From Myxococcales bacterium (GTDB lineage: Bacteria > Myxococcota_A > Polyangia > Nannocystales > Nannocystaceae): a stretch of 64,000 nt of DNA. A program made the position numbers and the translations under genes. The stretch's first letter is position 1; the number at the start of each line of letters is the position of its first letter. Under the pieces are notes generated by a model. That model was not told the DNA's origin. It saw nothing but the letters and a program-made list of their open reading frames with translations, and did not search any database. Of the stretch, positions 62,994 to 64,000 are shown piece after piece. Location: NCBI GenBank assembly GCA_020633315.1, contig JACKDV010000002.1:620001-684000 (forward strand), given 5' to 3'.

Positions 62994-63017
62994 GCCCGGG
63001 CTCTCGCGAGCCCGGGC
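62994..63017 (+). terminator. Strong hairpin after the Nudix gene
   Basis: GCCCGGGCTC (62994-63003) pairs with GAGCCCGGGC (63008-63017) with a TCGC loop, 28 bases after the stop codon. It is followed by CTTCCC, not a long T run. Confidence 0.6.
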
Positions 63018-63101
63018 CTTCCCGAAGTACGGAGTGACGGACCAGGAGCACGCCCCCGATGCACCGATTATCGGGGACGGGCAGGCACCTCATTGCAGTC
63101 T

Positions 63102-63425
63102 CAAGCCAAGCGAATGCCAAGGAGTCACCACCACCAAGCGTCTACCAGTTTTTTCCAACCAACCAAGCTCAAGCCAAGGAGTAGGCAGCCAGGAGATCCA
63201 GCCGAAGGAAATCATGGCGGGCCGTCGGCGGCGGGACGGGGGAAGTGCCGCCGGGGCCCGCGGTCGCGAGCGGCCCGCGGGGGACGAGCCATCACGACGA
63301 GGGGGGAGGGATCAGGGGAAGGAAGGTGAAGCGCAAGCCAAGGTCTAGAAAGGAAAGTGACAGTCCAAGCTATGCGTCGTCAGTCCAAGCCAAGTCGAGC
63401 TACCAAGCCAAGCGATCAAGCCAAG
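63102..63425. repeat. Six exact CAAGCCAAG repeats in a non-coding stretch
   Basis: CAAGCCAAG occurs at 63102, 63170, 63334, 63386, 63404 and 63417, all in the same direction within 324 bases. Related short pieces (CCAAGCG, CCAAGCT, GTCCAAGC) lie between. The copies fall in different reading frames, so it is a DNA- or RNA-level feature rather than a protein repeat. Small frames inside (for example 63214-63348, MAGRRRRDGG, with AAGGA upstream) are possible but unproven. The 63018-63580 region otherwise has no gene. Confidence 0.65.
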
Positions 63426-63580
63426 TGCGAATCGAGAAGGTTTGCCAGGGTTGGAGCGAGTCGTCCGTCTTCGTCGGACGTCTCCCTGTTGTGCAGTCAC
63501 CGTGCCATCCCGTCACTTTACGAGATCATTACGGAAATCTCGGAGCCCTCGCGGGGTCTCCGCGATCGGGTCCCTGGAGC

Positions 63581-63796
63581 ATGACGCAAACGTCCGAATC
63601 ACCCCCCGCATCTGCGTCATCCCCTGACATCGATGTCGCACCGCGAGCGAGCGGGCTGTCGCGCCCGCGGGCGATCCCGGGACACATCGTCCCGTCGGCC
63701 GCGTTCGACGTGGCGCTCGCCGCTTCGATTCGAGCCGGCGAGCGCGAGTCCGTGGAGGCATCGGCGAGCTCGACCCGCCGCGCTCACAGTAGGTAG
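63581..63796 (+). CDS. Possible 71-residue protein
   Basis: ATG 63581 (MTQTSESPPASASSPDIDVA) with GGAG four bases upstream. Low-complexity, Ser/Ala/Arg-rich (GLSRPRAIPGHIVPSAAFDV in the middle). No family is recognised. It ends 13 bases into the convergent steroid reductase-like gene. May be a small real gene or chance. Confidence 0.3.
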   Translation: MTQTSESPPASASSPDIDVAPRASGLSRPRAIPGHIVPSAAFDVALAASIRAGERESVEASASSTRRAHSR

Positions 63797-64000
63797 GGGA
63801 TGACCGCGCGCCGACGTCGTGGGTAGTCGGGGAAGGTCCGCTGATACCAGCGATGATGCGAGACCGCGCGCGGCACGAGGTTGGCCGCGGTGAAGGCCGC
63901 GAAGGCCATGCCCGCGGGCGACCAGGTGAGCATGGCCCAGCCCACCCACTGCACGAGCTCGCCGAAGTAGTTGGGGCACGAGACCTCCTCGTAGAGGCCC
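63784..64000 (-). CDS. Steroid 5-alpha-reductase-like (DUF1295) membrane protein, 5' part missing
   Basis: The last 71 residues read GLYEEVSCPNYFGELVQWVG, then WAMLTWSPAGMAFAAFTAAN and HHRWYQRTFPDYP, ending PYLL at TGA 63784-63786. The SCPNYFGE...FTAANL...RAxxHHxWY...FPDYP...IP pattern is the conserved C-terminus of 3-oxo-5-alpha-steroid 4-dehydrogenase/DUF1295 proteins, NADPH-dependent membrane reductases. The N-terminus lies beyond the window. Confidence 0.85.
   Translation of the reverse strand, partial: GLYEEVSCPNYFGELVQWVGWAMLTWSPAGMAFAAFTAANLVPRAVSHHRWYQRTFPDYPRRRRAVIPYLL

Overview
The window is very GC-rich DNA with strong third-position G/C bias, so long antisense open frames shadow almost every gene. 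The gene content points to a myxobacterium, most likely of the Nannocystis/Plesiocystis/Enhygromyxa group (inference). The signs are two Ser/Thr kinases with TPR tails, one translationally coupled to an ECF sigma factor; an FHA sigma-54 activator; a PEGA-domain protein; Thr/Ser/Gly-rich lipoproteins; Cys-rich repeat lipoproteins; and a C-G-N-G...C-D-D-G-N cysteine module. No rRNA, tRNA or CRISPR array was seen.

Left part (1-26.1 kb) is accessory DNA. It opens with the 3' part of an adenosine-deaminase-like gene resembling RdrB of the RADAR anti-phage system. A repeated dyad precedes a complete two-gene Tc toxin locus: a 3034-residue TcA-like protein and a 2431-residue TcB-TcC fusion. The variable C-terminus of the fusion carries an HEFAH metallopeptidase-type motif in visibly less GC-rich DNA, and a four-helix membrane protein gene follows. 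Next come remnants of at least three IS66-type copies, two genes of families linked to type VI secretion (TIGR02270, DUF6484), a lipoprotein hydrolase, and a chimeric pseudogene.

Middle part (26.2-49.8 kb) mixes core and lineage genes. An exopolysaccharide pair (Wzc-like kinase; Wzy/O-antigen-ligase-like protein with a TPR tail, broken by one frameshift) is followed by an amino-acid permease and a class II DAHP synthase. Then comes the most unusual block (35.4-40.6 kb): a structured leader with a 53-codon ORF and terminators, an MBL-fold protein, a radical SAM/SPASM protein, and a cobalamin-binding-type radical SAM enzyme fused to a PCMT-like methyltransferase. This looks like an undescribed peptide or protein modification system. 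It is followed by an operon of a PEGA protein and two Cys-rich lipoproteins, a lipoprotein with six PxPCLxxA repeats, and an FHA/sigma-54 regulator.

Right part (49.9-64 kb) holds two kinase-TPR proteins, an ECF sigma factor, aspartate carbamoyltransferase, a TPR protein/lipoprotein operon and a Nudix hydrolase with a strong terminator. A non-coding stretch with six exact copies of CAAGCCAAG follows, and the window ends in the 3' end of a steroid-5-alpha-reductase-like gene.
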